From CAZHMN01 sp964533705 (GTDB taxonomy: Bacteria > Electryoneota > B3-LCP), in assembly GCA_964533705.1 (NCBI GenBank), contig CAZHMN010000033.1:1-30002 (forward strand): a stretch of 30,002 nt of DNA, written 5' to 3'. The notes below the pieces were generated by a model. The model did not search any database, was not told the DNA's origin, and saw only the letters and a list, made by a program, of their open reading frames with translations. The stretch's first letter is position 1. Each line of letters begins with the position of its first letter. This document shows, in pieces, positions 1 to 7,672 of this stretch. Position numbers and translations under genes: made by a program.

Positions 1-1
1 C

Positions 2-367
2 TTCACCTTTACGAAGTCCGCGACGGGCGACGGCGGTGCCTGGATCGGCGATTGGTCAACATCGGGCGAGTCATTTGAAACGGGTCTTGGAGTAGCAGCG
101 CCGGCCGAGTTCGCTCTGTTAGGCAACTACCCCAATCCCTTCAATCCCACTACGACCATTGACTTTGCACTTGAAACGGCCAACATAGTCCAGCTGAAAG
201 TCTTCGATGTTTCCGGTCGCGAAGTTGCCACCCTGATTAACGGCTATCGCGACGCCGGCAGCCATTCGGTGAGCTTTGACGCCTCCGGATTGGCTTCAGG
301 TGTGTACGTCTATCGTTTGACATCGGGTAGCCAAACAGCCGTGTCTAAGATGGTACTAATGAAGTAA
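2..367 (+). CDS. Secreted protein, C-terminal fragment with type IX-like sorting domain
   Basis: Only the last 121 codons are inside the window; the gene begins upstream. The frame reads from base 2 to a TAA at 365-367. The visible part has a GLGVAAPAEFALLGNYPNPFN stretch (motif YPNPFNPTTT), then a beta-rich domain of about 80 residues with V-F-D-V-S-G-R-E-V and A-S-G-V-Y-V-Y-R signatures, ending in MVLMK. This is the FlgD-Ig-like/Por-secretion C-terminal domain that directs export and surface attachment through type IX-like secretion in FCB bacteria. The function of the missing N-terminal part cannot be told. A strong terminator follows 24 nt after the stop, so this gene ends its transcript. 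Confidence 0.85.
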   Translation, partial: FTFTKSATGDGGAWIGDWSTSGESFETGLGVAAPAEFALLGNYPNPFNPTTTIDFALETANIVQLKVFDVSGREVATLINGYRDAGSHSVSFDASGLASGVYVYRLTSGSQTAVSKMVLMK

Positions 368-390
368 GAAATTGCTTCGATATTTAACCG

Positions 391-420
391 AAAGGGCGGG
401 CGTTATGCTCGCCCTTTTTA
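391..420 (+). terminator. Rho-independent terminator after the secreted-protein fragment
   Basis: AAAGGGCGGGC and GCTCGCCCTTT form an 11-bp stem with one G-T wobble around a short GTTAT loop, followed by a run of T. It lies 24 nt after the stop of the upstream partial gene. Confidence 0.85.
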
Positions 421-442
421 TCTATAAAATGTTAGGTTCACC

Positions 443-471
443 TTGCAAAAAACAGGTAATTTTTTTATTTT
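443..471 (+). promoter_or_regulatory. Candidate sigma70-type promoter for the M42 peptidase gene
   Basis: TTGCAA at 443-448 and TATTTT at 466-471 are separated by 17 nt, in AT-rich DNA just after the terminator and 32 nt before the ATG at 504. The spacing matches other candidate promoters in the window. This is a visual match only. Confidence 0.35.
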
Positions 472-503
472 AAACAATCGCTGACGTTTAAACAGGAGAA
501 AAT

Positions 504-1538
504 ATGGAACTGCTGAAGAAACTGACGGCTGCAACGGGTATTTCGGGTCGTGAGGAGGATGTCCGTTCACTGATCATCAAAGAAATGAAACCTCTGGTGG
601 ACGAGGTAAAAACCGACGTCATGGGAAACGTTATCGGTTTCCGCAAGGGAAAAACTGCAACCCGGCTTGTCATTGCCGGACATATGGATGAAATTGGTTT
701 TATGGTCAACCATATTGACGATAAGGGATTTTTGCGTATAATTCCCGTCGGCGGTTTTGATCCCCGCACTCTGATGGCACAAAAGGTGGTTGTCCACGGC
801 AAGCGTGATCTGGCTGGTGTGATAGGGTCCAAACCGGTTCACCTACAATCAGAGGAGGAGAAGAAGAAGCAACTTAAAGTCACCGATTATTTTGTTGATC
901 TGGGTCTTCCGGCCGACAAAGTCAAAAGGCTTGTTTCGGTCGGAGATCCCATCACCTGGCATCGAGATTTTACCGAACTCGGGGATTGCTACAGCAGCAA
1001 GGCGTTCGATGACCGGATTGGCGTCTACGTGATGCTGGAGGCCTTGAAAAAAGTGAAGAGCAAATCCCTCCAGGTTGAACTATATGCTGTTGCAACCGTC
1101 CAGGAAGAGGTCGGAGTTCGGGGAGCGACGACCTCGGCGATCGGATTGGATCCGGATATCGGCATTGCCATTGACATTACGCTGGCGAACGACGTGCCTG
1201 GTGCTGCTGATCATGAGCAGATCACAAGATTGGGTGAAGGCGCTGCTGTGAAGATAATGGACAGTCTTTCTATATCGAATCCCAGGCTGGTTAAGCACCT
1301 GAAAGACGTCGCCAAGAGGAATAAGATCAAGGTGCAGGATGAGATACTGCCGCGCGGCGGTACGGATGCCGGTGCCATCCAACGGGCTGGATCAAAGGCC
1401 GCGGTTACCACGATTTCCATTCCCACCCGCTATGGTCACTCGACGGTTGAAACGATCCACAAAAGGGACGTAGCGGCGTGCATTGACCTACTTACTGCTT
1501 ATATCCTCGAAGCGGGGACCAAGAGCTATGTCCTGTAG
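504..1538 (+). CDS. M42 family metallopeptidase (glutamyl aminopeptidase/FrvX-like)
   Basis: This 344-residue cytoplasmic di-metal aminopeptidase removes N-terminal residues from peptides; the family forms large tetrahedral (TET) complexes. All expected metal and catalytic positions are visible: H60 and D62 in AGHMDEIGF, the bridging Asp in FDDRIG (D169/D170), catalytic and metal Glu in VQEEVGVRGA (E201, E202), D224 in IDITLANDVPG, RGGTDAGAI, and H312 in RYGHSTVE. Length is normal for the family. The ATG at 504 follows AGGAG at 492-496. It stands alone between two terminators. The downstream OPT transporter, which may import peptides, suggests a shared role in peptide use, but that is inference. 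M42 members annotated as endoglucanases are usually peptidases, so that name is avoided. Confidence 0.93.
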   Translation: MELLKKLTAATGISGREEDVRSLIIKEMKPLVDEVKTDVMGNVIGFRKGKTATRLVIAGHMDEIGFMVNHIDDKGFLRIIPVGGFDPRTLMAQKVVVHGKRDLAGVIGSKPVHLQSEEEKKKQLKVTDYFVDLGLPADKVKRLVSVGDPITWHRDFTELGDCYSSKAFDDRIGVYVMLEALKKVKSKSLQVELYAVATVQEEVGVRGATTSAIGLDPDIGIAIDITLANDVPGAADHEQITRLGEGAAVKIMDSLSISNPRLVKHLKDVAKRNKIKVQDEILPRGGTDAGAIQRAGSKAAVTTISIPTRYGHSTVETIHKRDVAACIDLLTAYILEAGTKSYVL

Positions 1539-1613
1539 ATTCATGAGAAACGACCGATAATTGTAGGGAACGTTAGAAAGTCCTATCGCGCGTACTTCGC
1601 GATCATCTAATTC

Positions 1614-1646
1614 ATTGCCGGGCACATCACCCGGCAATATTTTTTC
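1614..1646 (+). terminator. Rho-independent terminator after the M42 peptidase
   Basis: A perfect 9-bp stem, ATTGCCGGG (1614-1622) with CCCGGCAAT (1630-1638), encloses a 7-nt loop and is followed by ATTTTTTC. It sits 75 nt after the M42 stop. Confidence 0.88.
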
Positions 1647-1655
1647 AATTTGCGC

Positions 1656-1684
1656 TTGCATATATCCTTAGAAAATCTTAACAT
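1656..1684 (+). promoter_or_regulatory. Candidate sigma70-type promoter for the OPT transporter
   Basis: TTGCAT (1656-1661) and TAACAT (1679-1684) are 17 nt apart, directly after the terminator and 44 nt before the ATG at 1729. Together with the terminator it defines a new transcription unit. Confidence 0.42.
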
Positions 1685-1728
1685 TAGCCAAATTTGGGCA
1701 GACACAATACTCGCTGGGAAATAGCATC

Positions 1729-3966
1729 ATGGCTGAATATGATGATTTAAAAACGCCAGAAGAGCGGGATAAATACTGGCTGGATAAGGTCTATCAGGGC
1801 GATGAGGTGCGGCAGTTAAGCGTGCGCGCCGTTTTCACCGGGTGCCTGCTGGGCGGCATCATGTCCCTGTCGAATCTTTACGTCGGATTGAAGTCGGGCT
1901 GGGGAATCGGGGTGGACATCGCCGCGGTCATTCTGGCCTATGCCATATGGAAAGCGCTGCGCGGCATCATGCCCGGTCTGGTACGTCAGGAATTCACCAT
2001 GATGGAAAATACCGTTATGATGACCGCTGCAGTAGCTGCCAGCTGGATTGCCTCGGCGGGATTGGTATCAGCAGTCCCTGCGTTGACCATGGTGACGGGG
2101 AAAGTCTTCGTCTGGTGGCACCTGATGCTCTGGATCGGAGGCATCCTCTATCTCGGTCTTTTTATGGCCATACCGCTGAAAAGGCAGATGATCACCGTAG
2201 AGCAATTGCGCTTTCCCGCCGTCATCCCCACCGGCGAGACTTTGAAGGCGATGTATTCGCGCGGCGGAGAAGCGATCAAGAAGGCGAAAGCTCTCGGTCT
2301 GGCTGGTGCCTTTGGCATTGTTGTCGCTACCTTGCGGGATGGATTGGCTTTTTTACCCCCCATGTGGAACGTCCCCATGGCCATAGGCAAGATCAAGCTG
2401 GCCAAACTGACTTTGAGCTTCGAACCGGGTCTAATCATGATGGGCATCGGCGCCCTCTTTGGGATCAAGGTGGGTTTGAGTATGCTGGTCGGCGCCCTGT
2501 TAAACTACGGCGTGATTGCGCCTTATTTGATCAATCATAAGGTCATCACTCATCCTGCGCCGGTAGTGCTGGCTGCGGATGAACCGAATTTCCCCCTGGC
2601 GATGGAAGCCGGTCAGCGGCTCAGCGTAGTCGTTGAAGAGGCGAACGTCGCACCGGAAATGCAGTCCGGTTCCCGGGTTGACACGCTAACCTATACGTGG
2701 ACGGAGAGTAGGTCGTATGAGGGATTTGAAGCCCTGTTGGCGGATTTGAATTCCCCGCGTTTGCTCGATGGTGCAGCCAATCCGATGGCATCCCGGATAA
2801 CTTTAATGGATACGCTAGCGCGAAATGGGGGCAGTCATCTCTTGATGGTACGAGCCCCGAAAAATATCCATTGGGAAGCCCGCCTAACGCTGCTGGGTGA
2901 CGAATCTGGAACCAGCGCGGCTTCGCTTCTGGGTTTCAAACCTGAATCCAGCAACTTTCAGGCGGTCGGCGGTTTCCGCAGTATCGTCAACTGGTCCATG
3001 TGGCCGGGAGCAGGAATACTGGTTGTTTCGGGACTGTTAGCTCTCCTCTTTCAGTATAAAACGATGGCCAGAACCTTCACGGGCTTTTTCTCAGGATTCC
3101 GCAAGAACAGGAAAGAGACCTCTACAGATATCATAGAGCAGATCGAAATCCCGGGTAGCTGGTTCATCAAGGGATTCCTGGTAACGGGGGTCATCTGCCT
3201 GATCTTGCAGTTGACGTTATTCCAAATTCATTGGTATATGGGGCTAATCGCCGTTATACTCACCTTTTTTCTCGCTTCGGTGGCTACCCGCGCTGCTGCC
3301 GAAGTCGGAATCAATCCCATCGGCGCAATGGGTAAGGTGACGCAGCTTCTCTACGGTGTTCTGGCTCCCGGCAATATGACTACCAACCTGATGACCGCCA
3401 ACGTCACCGCCGGAGCCGCCTGCAGTTGCGCCGATACCGTAGCCAATCTCAAGGTCGGTCATATGGTAGGGGCTAACCCCCGCAAACAGTTTATCGCTCA
3501 GCTTTTCGGCGTCTTCGCCGGGACGCTGTTTGCTGTACCTGCTTACTTCATATTGGTGCCGGACGCCAATGCCCTTGGTGGAGCCAGGTTCCCCGCTCCG
3601 GCCGCCATTGTTTGGGCGGGTGTGGCCAGAATTTTATCGCAAGGCTTGAATACATTACCTCCCAGCGCCATCTGGGCGCTGGTCATAGCCAGCCTCTTCG
3701 GTGTTGTCGTAGTCATTCTCGAACGAATCTTCCCCAAGATCAAGCCTTATACACCATCGGGAACGGCATTGGGAATTGCCCTGGTAATCCCGGCTTTCAA
3801 TAGTCTCTCCATGTTTCTGGGTGCACTCATCGTCTGGATTCTCTCCAAATCCGTACCTGAGACGAATGAAACTTACTCCATCCCCGTCGCTTCGGGTTTA
3901 ATCGCCGGGGAAAGCCTGACGGGCGTTGCCATCGCCGCCTTGATGGCGGCGGGATTTATTGGCTGA
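1729..3966 (+). CDS. OPT family oligopeptide transporter with an inserted soluble domain
   Basis: This 745-residue polytopic membrane protein belongs to the oligopeptide transporter (OPT) family, proton-coupled importers of small peptides or metal chelates. Typical segments are SLSNLYVGLKSGWGIGVD (residues about 45-62), EFTMMENTVMMTAAVAASW (about 88-106), and the C-terminal half with VATRAAAEVGINPIGAMGK, APGNMTTNLMTANVTAGAA and SGTALGIALVIPAFNS. Between the LINHKVITHP helix end (about 270) and NWSMWPGAG (421 onward) lies about 140 residues of non-membrane sequence, far longer than the short loop usual there. It includes LTYTWTESRSYEGFEALLADLN and GTSAASLLGF, resembling the small beta domains of flagellin/hook proteins. 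Substrate unknown. The start lacks a strong ribosome site. It is followed by a bidirectional terminator. Confidence 0.88.
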   Translation: MAEYDDLKTPEERDKYWLDKVYQGDEVRQLSVRAVFTGCLLGGIMSLSNLYVGLKSGWGIGVDIAAVILAYAIWKALRGIMPGLVRQEFTMMENTVMMTAAVAASWIASAGLVSAVPALTMVTGKVFVWWHLMLWIGGILYLGLFMAIPLKRQMITVEQLRFPAVIPTGETLKAMYSRGGEAIKKAKALGLAGAFGIVVATLRDGLAFLPPMWNVPMAIGKIKLAKLTLSFEPGLIMMGIGALFGIKVGLSMLVGALLNYGVIAPYLINHKVITHPAPVVLAADEPNFPLAMEAGQRLSVVVEEANVAPEMQSGSRVDTLTYTWTESRSYEGFEALLADLNSPRLLDGAANPMASRITLMDTLARNGGSHLLMVRAPKNIHWEARLTLLGDESGTSAASLLGFKPESSNFQAVGGFRSIVNWSMWPGAGILVVSGLLALLFQYKTMARTFTGFFSGFRKNRKETSTDIIEQIEIPGSWFIKGFLVTGVICLILQLTLFQIHWYMGLIAVILTFFLASVATRAAAEVGINPIGAMGKVTQLLYGVLAPGNMTTNLMTANVTAGAACSCADTVANLKVGHMVGANPRKQFIAQLFGVFAGTLFAVPAYFILVPDANALGGARFPAPAAIVWAGVARILSQGLNTLPPSAIWALVIASLFGVVVVILERIFPKIKPYTPSGTALGIALVIPAFNSLSMFLGALIVWILSKSVPETNETYSIPVASGLIAGESLTGVAIAALMAAGFIG

Positions 3967-3971
3967 TAAAA

Positions 3972-4003
3972 AAGGGCGACCGCTGTGTCGCCCTTAGTTT
4001 TTG
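3972..4003. terminator. Bidirectional terminator between convergent genes
   Basis: AAGGGCGAC (3972-3980) and GTCGCCCTT (3987-3995) form a perfect 9-bp stem with a CGCTGT loop. On the plus strand AGTTTTTG follows; on the minus strand the stem is followed by a run of six T. It can end both the OPT gene (stop 3966) and the minus-strand operon (last stop 4019). Confidence 0.85.
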
Positions 4004-4018
4004 AATTTGGAGGAATTA

Positions 4019-4837
4019 TTACAATTCCACTTCCCAAACCTGATGCCGCTTGAAATAAGTCAGGGCTTCCTGATTTTCCTCTCTTAATATTCCTAGAGCT
4101 TCTTTTAACCCCTCACCGAGGCGCGCTTCTTCGTGTGCATCCGATCCCATTGAAAAGCGAACTCCAGCCCGCGCCAGGCATTTCATCAACGGTCTGGTTG
4201 GGTAGACTTCTCGCATCTCGGGGATAACTCTGCCTCGGGTGTTAACCTCCACTACGATGGAATTTGCTGCAATGATTTCCGCAATTTCCGCGAAGATTTC
4301 TCTACTGAAATCCGGCGGTTCGGAGGGAGGGTGAGGGACACTGCGGCGCAGGTAATCAATATGTGCCAGCCCGTCGAAGATGCCGGACTTGGCGGCTTCA
4401 GCTATTTGGGAATAATACAGCCGGTAAAGTTCTTCTTCGGTTTTCCTGGAATGTACTGATGTTTTCAGGGATTCAGGATCGTCCAGGTACCAGTCGTCCA
4501 GAGAATGAACTGCGGCGAAAAAATAATCGAAGGGGTACTCCTCCCGGAGGCTGCGGTATGTTTCGAGGGAGTTTGGGTGATAGTCCAGCTCCAAGCCGTA
4601 GAAGACCTGGATGAATTCTCTAAACTCTTCCTTAACTTCTTCAATCGAACGTATGTGGTTCTCGATTTCATCAAGGTGTAATCCCCTGTATCTCGAATTT
4701 GGATCAGCGGGAGGGCCATGCTCGATTAAACCCAAGATGGCAATGTCCCTTTGAATGGCGGTGCGGACAAAAGAGCGAAAAGCTCCTGGACCGTTAAGCC
4801 AGGGTGAGGTGTGAACGTGGAGGTCGGTGAGTATCAT
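4019..4837 (-). CDS. PHP-domain phosphoesterase, histidinol-phosphatase (HisJ)-like
   Basis: The 272-residue protein starts MILTDLHVHTSP; its ATG (4837-4835) overlaps the TGA of the upstream gene as ATGA, which is why this start was preferred over one 37 codons earlier. PHP-fold metal ligands are all visible: DLHVHTS, IEHGPP, GLELDYHP, AAVHSLDDW, DGLAHIDYLRR, VEVNTRG and GSDAHEEARLG. The order and spacing match HisJ/HisK-type histidinol phosphatases, cytoplasmic enzymes with a trinuclear metal site that release phosphate from a small phosphoester. No other histidine-pathway gene is nearby, so the real substrate may differ. It is the last gene of a minus-strand run with a flippase and an unknown protein. 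A CpsB-type tyrosine phosphatase was considered because of the flippase but fits less well. Confidence 0.85.
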   Translation of the reverse strand: MILTDLHVHTSPWLNGPGAFRSFVRTAIQRDIAILGLIEHGPPADPNSRYRGLHLDEIENHIRSIEEVKEEFREFIQVFYGLELDYHPNSLETYRSLREEYPFDYFFAAVHSLDDWYLDDPESLKTSVHSRKTEEELYRLYYSQIAEAAKSGIFDGLAHIDYLRRSVPHPPSEPPDFSREIFAEIAEIIAANSIVVEVNTRGRVIPEMREVYPTRPLMKCLARAGVRFSMGSDAHEEARLGEGLKEALGILREENQEALTYFKRHQVWEVEL

Positions 4838-6151
4838 TGCAGAGAAATCGTCGTGGCGGAAAGTTCCAGCTGGGATGCACAGCGTTTTCTGCCATTCAAT
4901 TGGGGAAGAGCTTCTGCGGCCTTGAAAATCTGCTCCGGTGTCCACCACATTGTTTTGCCTTTATAGCGCAGGCTGATGCGGTCAATATTAAGGTTGATTC
5001 CCGTCATCTCTTCAGATACTGTCCGCGCCAGGGTCGCGAGGACGTCCTCTCTGGTCCCTTCGTTGATCTCAATTTCGACGACGAACGCCGCAGCTTTTTG
5101 GGGTGAGTCAATGACCAGAACTTCCGCCAGGGGGAAGCCCTTTTCACGAAGGCTGCCACGAACTGCACTCTCGAGATGGAAGGGATCATCCCTTTTTGAA
5201 TAACGACCGTATAGTTTTTCGATTTCCTGGCGTTGCGCGATAAATGAGCCGTAAACGCTCTCCCTCTTCTCCACCCAAATGTTGCGTTCAACCGGGGATT
5301 CCAATAATCCGATCAACTGGTCGACGCGGACTTCGAGTTCCAGAAGACGACGATAAATCTCTTCCAGCAGGTGAAAATCGGTTGATATTTCATTTTCCTG
5401 TGAGGATAATATCGTTTCCGTCCATCTGGTTAGAGTATTGTCGAGTTGCCGGATTCGCTTCGGATCGCTCCCTGGATCAGCCAGTGAAATTTCTGCTCTG
5501 GAAGAGGTGCCTGGAAAGTCGCGGCTCAACTTTGCCTCTGGAGAATCCGGGCTGCCGGCAGTTGGTCTCCCGGATGCCGATTCAGAACTCCTTGAAACAG
5601 CCTGGTATTGTCTGGCGAAATCAGACAGGGAGAATTTTCTCTCCGCCCACCTCTGGATTTGCTTCGGTTGTTGTGAAAGAGAAGCAACTGTGGCTCTGGC
5701 ATCGTAGACGTTGCGTACCAGAGAAGGATCAATAATGAGTTTAAACGTGCCCTCGCTGACTCTGGTAGCGTAATAGACGGATTCGACGTTGTTTTGACCC
5801 AGAAGCTGGATGCGCAGCAGCGATGATTCCGGTAACTCGCTGGATCCTCTCACCATACCGCGATCAACCATGCAGGTGGGGTGGATGGGATAGCCGTTAT
5901 CTTCAAGTGACTTGCGAAAGGCCAGATCCAAAATATATGGCTGGCACTCAGCTTTGGCTTGATTGTATCTGGATCTGAGTTCAGTTGCCTTACCGAAGGG
6001 TTTCACCATCGTAAGCAGCCGCTCGATTTTGCCTTCNNNNNNNNNNNNNNNNNNNNNNNNNNNNNNNNNNNNNNNNNNNNNNNNNNNNNNNNNNNNNNNN
6101 NNNNNNNNNNNNNNNNNNNNNNNNNNNNNNNNNNNNGTCATACAGTGCCAT
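4834..6151 (-). CDS. Protein of unknown function, interrupted by an assembly gap
   Basis: I do not recognise this family. About 401 codons are readable after the gap, and the gene probably starts at an ATG at 6151 (M-A-L-Y-D, just before the Ns), 12 nt after the flippase stop. That start is in frame only if the real gap is a multiple of 3 nt. No signal peptide or membrane helix is visible. The readable part begins GKIERLLTMVKPFGKATEL, has a beta-rich stretch (SSLLRIQLLGQNNVESVYYA), then a low-complexity Ser/Pro/Glu-rich linker, then a helical, probably coiled-coil region (LLEEIYRRLLELEVRVDQLI), and a C-terminal domain ending GKTMWWTPEQIFKAAEALP. Its stop overlaps the PHP gene start by 4 nt, which suggests coupled translation and a linked role. 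Confidence 0.7.
6037..6136. other. Assembly gap (100 N)
   Basis: Exactly 100 N, a conventional scaffold-gap placeholder rather than a measured length. It falls near the 5' end of the unknown minus-strand gene, 15 nt after its probable start. Confidence 0.98.
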
Positions 6152-6163
6152 TTTCCATCTCTA

Positions 6164-7645
6164 TCATACTGCTTTAGAGGGGAATAATCGGCGTTTGACA
6201 GCAGAAATTTCTTCGGGGAGGAAAAAGTTGGCGAGTTTAAGCAGCGCAAAGAAAGCGGGAATTAAAATCAGTTTTAAGTACCAGTAAGGTTGAAAGACGG
6301 GTAGCAAGGAGATCGAATAAATGATAATTCCACAGCCAATCATGATCAGTATCCTTTTCCATTCGTACTGGACGTAATAATGCCGCTGTATCAAGATGTA
6401 AAGCAGCACAGCTAAGGTGAAATAGGAGATGAAGGTCATCCAGGCGGCGGCCATCATGCCGAAGACCGGGATGAAGAGGATGTTCCCTACTATGTTTACC
6501 GAGGCGGCTACGCCGGTGACGATCGGCATTAAACTGGTCTTCTTCTTGAGATAGACGCCGACCATAAAATTGGCATAGGCACCGTTACAGATGTGAGCCA
6601 GAAGAATAATCGGGAAAACCTTCAGTCCTTCCCAGTATCGCTCTTCGATTAAAGCTCCGATGCCGGGCCAGGAGGTGGTCATGATCGGCCCGATGGTGAA
6701 AGCCAGCGCCAGAAAGAGAGTGCCTGTCACCAATAAATAATATGTAAAAATACGTGAAAAGGTTTCCTTGGCGTCGGGGCGATCGGCGATGCCCAGGAAG
6801 AAAGGCTGCCAGGCGAATCGGAATCCCATCGTAACTACCGCCATGAAAAGGCCCAGCTTATATCCCGCGCTGAAGATGCCCACGATACTCAAGCCCATGA
6901 TGATTTCCAGAATCTTGCGGTTGGCGAGTTCGACCACCATGACGAAGATCTGGGAGGGGATATTGGGTAGCCCGAAGCGGAAGAATTCACCTAATTTATT
7001 GAATTGGAATTTGAACCGTAAATTCTTGAAAACGACGGGCAGGACGGCCAGCAATTGCAGTGATGTGGCGATAAGGTTCGCTTCGAAAACGCCGGCGATG
7101 CCGCGATTAAAAACGGATATAAGCAAAATCGCCAGACCGATGTTAATGGCCACACCGGTAGTCTTCAGGCAGATAAAAGGCAGAGATTTCTCGGTGGCCC
7201 GCAAGTAAAGATAAGGATAGATTCCCAGCGTTTCTGAGAATAGAATCCCGGCGCAGAGGAGGAGCAGGTAATGGGGGCTGAATCCCAGAGAGTGGGGATC
7301 TTCAAAGACGAGGTTGGCGAGCCAGGCGGTGCTGGCGGTGATGACCAGCGTAAAAGCGACGGACGTCAACAGGGATGCCCAGAATATCGTGCTGAAGATT
7401 TCTTTCCGCCGATCTTCGTTGGTCTCCAGGATGTAATAGCGCAGGAAAGTAATATCGAATCCGTAAACATACAAAACCAGCGAAATGGCGATAAACATGT
7501 ACAGTAGAGTTACGGCTCCGTACTGATCAGGCGTGAGTGAATGGGTGAGATAGGGGAGTAGCAAAAAACTCACCGCCCGGTTGAGGATGTGCCCCATACC
7601 ATAGACGGCGGAGTGCTTTAACAGGCGGCGGATCTGTGAGAACAT
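6164..7645 (-). CDS. Lipopolysaccharide/polysaccharide flippase, MATE-MOP superfamily (Wzx-like)
   Basis: This 493-residue inner-membrane protein has about 12-14 hydrophobic helices and no soluble domain. The start MFSQIRRLLKHSAVYGMGHI followed by L-L-L-P-Y-L-T-H, the PDQYGAVTLLYMF segment, and the mid-protein FRFGLPNIPSQIF are typical of Wzx/RfbX-type oligosaccharide flippases, which move undecaprenyl-linked glycans across the inner membrane. It lies 27 nt downstream of the beta-helix gene and 12 nt upstream of the unknown gene, so it is probably co-transcribed. A second, distinct flippase lies at 21553-23040. No glycosyltransferase accompanies this copy, so its glycan substrate cannot be inferred from neighbours. 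Confidence 0.88.
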   Translation of the reverse strand: MFSQIRRLLKHSAVYGMGHILNRAVSFLLLPYLTHSLTPDQYGAVTLLYMFIAISLVLYVYGFDITFLRYYILETNEDRRKEIFSTIFWASLLTSVAFTLVITASTAWLANLVFEDPHSLGFSPHYLLLLCAGILFSETLGIYPYLYLRATEKSLPFICLKTTGVAINIGLAILLISVFNRGIAGVFEANLIATSLQLLAVLPVVFKNLRFKFQFNKLGEFFRFGLPNIPSQIFVMVVELANRKILEIIMGLSIVGIFSAGYKLGLFMAVVTMGFRFAWQPFFLGIADRPDAKETFSRIFTYYLLVTGTLFLALAFTIGPIMTTSWPGIGALIEERYWEGLKVFPIILLAHICNGAYANFMVGVYLKKKTSLMPIVTGVAASVNIVGNILFIPVFGMMAAAWMTFISYFTLAVLLYILIQRHYYVQYEWKRILIMIGCGIIIYSISLLPVFQPYWYLKLILIPAFFALLKLANFFLPEEISAVKRRLFPSKAV

Positions 7646-7672
7646 GCTTTATAGATTATTTCCCTGCGACGA

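Noticed and set aside
1842..2540. 232-codon open frame overlapping the OPT gene
   Set aside because: It lies entirely within the OPT gene in another frame, is rich in Arg/His/Gly as expected for an out-of-frame reading, and has no family features.
4019..4837. CpsB/YwqE-type tyrosine phosphatase for the PHP protein
   Set aside because: The motif order (DLHVHTS, GLELDYHP, AAVHSLDDW, VEVNTRG) fits histidinol-phosphatase-like PHP enzymes better; the nearby flippase alone is not enough.
5244..5735. 163-codon plus-strand frame opposite the unknown minus-strand gene
   Set aside because: It is antisense to a longer frame with domain-like composition and a coupled stop; its own composition is that of a shadow.
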